Origin: Roseomonas sp. OT10
Lineage (GTDB): Bacteria > Pseudomonadota > Alphaproteobacteria > Acetobacterales > Acetobacteraceae
Length of the DNA: 64,000 nt
Assembly (NCBI RefSeq): GCF_020991085.1
Contig: NZ_CP087719.1
Coordinates: forward strand, 1,508,001-1,572,000
Direction of reading: 5' to 3'
The position numbers were made by a program, and so were the translations under genes. Below the pieces are notes generated by a model. It was given only the letters and a program-made list of their open reading frames with translations, searched no databases and was not told the origin of the DNA. Each line of letters starts with the position of its first letter. The stretch's first letter is position 1. Positions 61,266-64,000 of the stretch are shown here, one piece after another.

Positions 61266-61924
61266 CCGCGATCTGGCTGGCCGTCCTGGCGCGCGAGCTG
61301 CGGCTGGCGCTGCGCCATCCCGGCGACATCCTCGCCGCGGTGCTGTTCTTCCTCGTCGTCTGCGCGCTCTTCCCCTTCGGCGTCGGCCCCAGCCCGGAGG
61401 CGCTGGCCCGGCTCGCGCCCGGCGCGCTGATGGCCTCCGGCCTGCTCGCCGCCCTGCTGCCGCTGGACCGGATGTTCGGGGCGGAGGCGGAGGACGGCTC
61501 GCTCGACCTGCTGCGCCTCTCCGGCCTGCCGCCGGCCGGAATCGCGCTGGCCAAGGCGGTGGGGCACTGGCTGGTCACCGGCCTGCCGCTGGTGGCGGCG
61601 ACGCCGCTGGCGGGGGCAATGCTGAACCTGTCGCCGGAGGCCTGGCCCGCGGCCTGCGCGGCGCTGGCGCTGGCCGGGGCCGCGCTGTCGCTGCTGGGGA
61701 CGATGGGCGCGGCGCTGACGCTCGGCGCCCGCCGCGGCGGGGCGCTGCTGCCGGTGCTGGTGCTGCCGCTGGCCGTGCCGGTCGCCATCTTCGCCGCCGC
61801 CGCGATCGAGGCGGCGGCGGGCGGGCTGTCCCCGCGCCCCTACCTGCTGCTGCTGGGCGCGCTGGTGGCGGCGATGCTGCCGCTGGCCCCGCTGGCGGCC
61901 GGCGCCGCCCTCCGCGGGGACTGA
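61262..61924 (+). CDS. ccmB: Haem exporter subunit CcmB
   Basis: A 220-residue inner-membrane protein with six hydrophobic helices. Family signatures are [19 protein letters not shown] near residues 30-48, [28 protein letters not shown] near 65-92 and [26 protein letters not shown] near 155-180. It is the membrane partner of CcmA. The start GTG 61262 overlaps the ccmA stop. The next gene is not ccmC, so the rest of the haem-handling complex lies elsewhere. Confidence 0.95.
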   Translation: MTAIWLAVLARELRLALRHPGDILAAVLFFLVVCALFPFGVGPSPEALARLAPGALMASGLLAALLPLDRMFGAEAEDGSLDLLRLSGLPPAGIALAKAVGHWLVTGLPLVAATPLAGAMLNLSPEAWPAACAALALAGAALSLLGTMGAALTLGARRGGALLPVLVLPLAVPVAIFAAAAIEAAAGGLSPRPYLLLLGALVAAMLPLAPLAAGAALRGD

Positions 61925-62024
61925 CGGTCCCGGGCGGGTGATCGGGCGGATGGGCGCGGGAAGGGGATTGAACCGCGGCCCGTCCCGGCGCATCGGAGGG
62001 GACGAGACAGGAGCGAACCCGTCC

Positions 62025-62444
62025 ATGCCGTCCTTCAAGGGCAAGGCGCCCGGTGCCGGCGCCGGCGAGATCTCCCGCCGCACCCAGGCGCTGCGGCCCT
62101 CCATCGCGCTGCAGCCGAAGCAGCGGGACAAGGCGCGCCAGCTCCGCCGCCAGGGGCTGGAGCCGGCGCAGATCGCCGAGGCGCTGAACGTCCCGCTGGA
62201 GGAGGTGGAGAAGGCGCTGGTGCAGATGCGCATGCCGCGTCCGGAGACGACGCGCGGCACGCTGAACGTGACCCTGGCCGCGCACCGGCTGGTCATGCAG
62301 GAGCGCAAGGGGAACGAGCCGATCTGGGTCACGATGGACCGGATGCTGGACGAGCTGCTGCGCCTGCGCGCCGAGAAGGAGCGTCCCAAGCGCCGCGCGG
62401 GCGAGCCGGCGCCGCTGCCGCTCTTCGGCGGCGAGGGCTCCTGA
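62025..62444 (+). CDS. Hypothetical protein with a helix-turn-helix-like segment
   Basis: A 139-residue basic soluble protein. Residues about 38-65 (LRRQGLEPAQIAEALNVPLEEVEKAL) have the shape of a helix-turn-helix, with the QIAEALNVP turn, so DNA binding is possible. The N-terminal 15 residues and the last 25 are Gly/Lys/Pro-rich. I recognise no family with certainty. The ATG at 62025 is preceded by GGAGCGAACCCGTCC, a moderately placed ribosome site. It lies 100 bases after ccmB on the same strand and 8 bases before the alginate-lyase-like gene. It may be co-transcribed with that gene. Confidence 0.6.
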   Translation: MPSFKGKAPGAGAGEISRRTQALRPSIALQPKQRDKARQLRRQGLEPAQIAEALNVPLEEVEKALVQMRMPRPETTRGTLNVTLAAHRLVMQERKGNEPIWVTMDRMLDELLRLRAEKERPKRRAGEPAPLPLFGGEGS

Positions 62445-62452
62445 GCCGCGCG

Positions 62453-63565
62453 ATGCGGCGGGCGCCGTGCGGCGCGGTGGTGGCCGTGCTGCTTTCCGCC
62501 CCAGGCGCCTGGTCTGCCGAGCCGCTGCGCGGGCCTTTCCCGCCGGCCCCGCCCGCCGCCGGCCCCGCCCGCGACTGCCCGCCGCCGCCCGAGCCGGTCC
62601 GCGCCATCGAGGGCGTCTCCTTCTACGCCGATCCCGCCTTCTCGCGCCCCGATCCTGCCCGCTTGGCCGCCGACCGGGCGGTCCAGGCGCGGCTCGACCG
62701 CTTCCTCGACGCGGTGCAGGGCCCGGCCGACCGGCACCGCGAGGGGATGGCCGGGGCCGCCGCCTGCGCTCTGGCCACGCTCGATTCCTGGGCGAAGGAC
62801 GGGGCCCTGCTGGGCGCCGTGAACCAGCAGGGCGGCTATCACCGGGTCTGGGCCCTGGCCGGCGCCGCGCTGGCCTTCCTCAAGGTCCGGGATGCACCGG
62901 GGCTGGACCCCGTGGCGCTGGGGCGCGTCGGGCTCTGGCTGCGCCGCGTGGCCGAGGCGGCCCGGCCGCGCTACGACCGGCCCTCGGCCGCGGCCATCAG
63001 CGACACCCGCAACAACCACGCCGCCTGGGCCGGGCTGGCGGTCGCGGCCGCCGGGATCGCGGGGAACGACCGCGTGCTGTTCGACTGGGGCATGGAGCGC
63101 CTGCGCGCCCAGCTCGCCCAGGTCACGGGGCAGGGCGCGCTGCCGCAGGAGCTGGCCCGCGGCGCGCTGGCGTTGCACTACCACCTCTTCGCGCTGCAGG
63201 CCGTGGCGGTGCTGGAGCGCCTGGCCGCCGCGAACGGCGTGGCGCTGCCGGCGGCGGAAGCGGCGGCACTCGACCGGCTGACGCGCTTCGCCCTGGCCGG
63301 CGCCCAGGAGCCGGAGACGGTCGCGGCCCTGGCCGGGGTGGCGCAGGACGACCCCTGGCTGGGCGGGCGGCCACCCCTGCGGTCCGGGGCAGGGCTGGAA
63401 ATCCGGGCGCAGGCGGCGCCCGATCCGTCCCTGGAGGCGGCGCTGGCGCCCTTCCGACCCTATGCGGTGCGCTGGCTCGGCGGCCGGGTCAGCGGGGCCT
63501 GGGGGGCGGCAGCTCCTCCCGCCGCGGCCGGTCCAGCAGCCGCGCCACCGCCTCCGGCACGCTGA
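62453..63565 (+). CDS. Alginate lyase family (PL5-like) protein, exported
   Basis: A 370-residue protein with a short N-terminal signal (residues 1-21, ending AWSAE). The alpha/alpha-barrel lyase motif NNHAAW at 187-192 contains the Asn-Asn-His triplet of polysaccharide lyase family 5. QQGGYHRVWALAGAALAFLK at 125-144 is the earlier conserved helix, and LHYHLFALQAV near 236-246 is later. It is probably periplasmic and cleaves a uronate polymer; the polymer cannot be named. No alginate synthesis genes are present. The last 77 bases overlap the convergent gpsA gene, encoding an Ala/Pro-rich tail. Confidence 0.85.
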   Translation: MRRAPCGAVVAVLLSAPGAWSAEPLRGPFPPAPPAAGPARDCPPPPEPVRAIEGVSFYADPAFSRPDPARLAADRAVQARLDRFLDAVQGPADRHREGMAGAAACALATLDSWAKDGALLGAVNQQGGYHRVWALAGAALAFLKVRDAPGLDPVALGRVGLWLRRVAEAARPRYDRPSAAAISDTRNNHAAWAGLAVAAAGIAGNDRVLFDWGMERLRAQLAQVTGQGALPQELARGALALHYHLFALQAVAVLERLAAANGVALPAAEAAALDRLTRFALAGAQEPETVAALAGVAQDDPWLGGRPPLRSGAGLEIRAQAAPDPSLEAALAPFRPYAVRWLGGRVSGAWGAAAPPAAAGPAAAPPPPAR

Positions 63566-64000
63566 GCCCGCCCTCCAGCACGGCCACCACGGCGGCGCAG
63601 AGCGGCATCTCCACCCCGGCGGCCTGCGCCCGGGCGAGCAGGGCCGGGGCGGTCGCCGCACCCTCCGCCACGCCCGTGCCGGCCGCCAGGGCCTCGGCGG
63701 CGCCGCGCCCCTGGCCGAGCGCATGGCCCAGGGCGAAGTTCCGGCTGCTCGGCCCGCAGCAGGTCAGCAGCAGGTCGCCGAGCCCGGAGAGGCCAGCGGT
63801 GGTTTCCCTCCGCCCGCCCTCGGCATCGACCAGCCGGCCGATCTCCGCCAGGGCGCGGGCGACCAGCGCGGCGCGCGCATTCTCCCCCAGCCCCGCCCCG
63901 ACCACGGCCCCGGCGGCGATGGCGGCGACGTTCTTGGCCGCGCCGCAGATCTGCACCCCGACCGGGTCGTCATTGTCGTAGAGGCGGAAGGCGGCGGTGG
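63489..64000 (-). CDS. gpsA: Glycerol-3-phosphate dehydrogenase [NAD(P)+], C-terminal part
   Basis: The C-terminal 170 residues of GpsA; the start lies beyond the right edge. GpsA reduces dihydroxyacetone phosphate to sn-glycerol-3-phosphate for phospholipid synthesis. The visible catalytic region is ICGAAKNVAAIAAGAVVGAGLGENARAALV, where the Lys of AAKN is catalytic. The TAGLSGLGDLLLTCCGPSSRNFALG loop follows, as in the family. The C-terminus ends RREELPPPRPR, past the conserved VAVLEGGLSVPEAVARLL. Its last 77 bases overlap the convergent lyase gene. Confidence 0.95.
   Translation of the reverse strand, partial: TAAFRLYDNDDPVGVQICGAAKNVAAIAAGAVVGAGLGENARAALVARALAEIGRLVDAEGGRRETTAGLSGLGDLLLTCCGPSSRNFALGHALGQGRGAAEALAAGTGVAEGAATAPALLARAQAAGVEMPLCAAVVAVLEGGLSVPEAVARLLDRPRREELPPPRPR

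Overview
The window is chromosomal DNA from a very GC-rich alphaproteobacterium. The gene families, gene order and base composition fit Acetobacteraceae (Roseomonas-like). Supporting signs are the Suv3-like helicase / S4 protein / FdxA / CarD order, aconitase divergent from ccmA, a eukaryotic-type NADP isocitrate dehydrogenase, uvrA divergent from ssb followed by gyrA and coaD, and a GyrA with Ala at the quinolone Ser-83 position. Genes are densely packed, with many 4-base stop/start overlaps. I see no prophage, insertion sequence, CRISPR array, rRNA or integrase.

Layout. 1-5.3 kb: CoxG-like SRPBCC protein (cut by the left edge), CitMHS-type transporter, isocitrate lyase/PEP mutase family enzyme, DUF192 protein and an orphan peptide-type solute-binding protein. 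5.3-11.5 kb: metallo-hydrolase and DUF815 ATPase, yajC with a terminator, Fe superoxide dismutase, NDUFAF6/squalene-synthase-like protein, small membrane protein, secreted esterase, secreted cyclase-family protein. 11.5-19.5 kb: information-processing core (uvrA, ssb, gyrA, coaD), a peptidyl-prolyl isomerase and tRNA-Lys(UUU). 19.6-26.3 kb: DUF599 protein, diguanylate cyclase, icd, exported metallo-hydrolase, thioesterase, a small hypothetical protein, amidase.

26.4-32.5 kb is a sugar-utilisation cluster: uronate-dehydrogenase-like oxidoreductase, aldose 1-epimerase, FGGY kinase, then a one-permease sugar ABC importer (permease, binding protein, ATPase). All run in one direction with minimal spacing, and the substrate is unknown. 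32.6-45 kb: cytochrome b561, an AI-2E-family permease with a long soluble C-terminal region, sirtuin plus Fe-S uracil-DNA glycosylase, glycosyltransferase, two copper/periplasmic small proteins with in-frame 24-base tandem repeats, a 2'-5' RNA ligase family protein, and the arylesterase / YbbA / YbbP divergent set. 45.5-55.8 kb: two RTX-type calcium-binding proteins (one with a Hint domain), deaminase, Bax-inhibitor-1 protein, CarD, FdxA, S4 protein, Suv3-like helicase and an MFS transporter. 56.1-64 kb: phosphoesterase and lipid kinase, acnA, ccmAB, a small hypothetical gene, an alginate-lyase-like protein and gpsA (cut by the right edge).

The most unusual non-coding signal is a pair of roughly 340-base structured repeats, one at about 33.25-33.61 kb and the other inverted at about 45.13-45.47 kb. 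Each lies between convergent genes, and they share four hairpins whose stems are kept while some loops change. The acnA leader carries two overlapping, mutually exclusive inverted repeats around its ribosome binding site. All assignments rest on reading the sequence and on family knowledge; no database search was possible.
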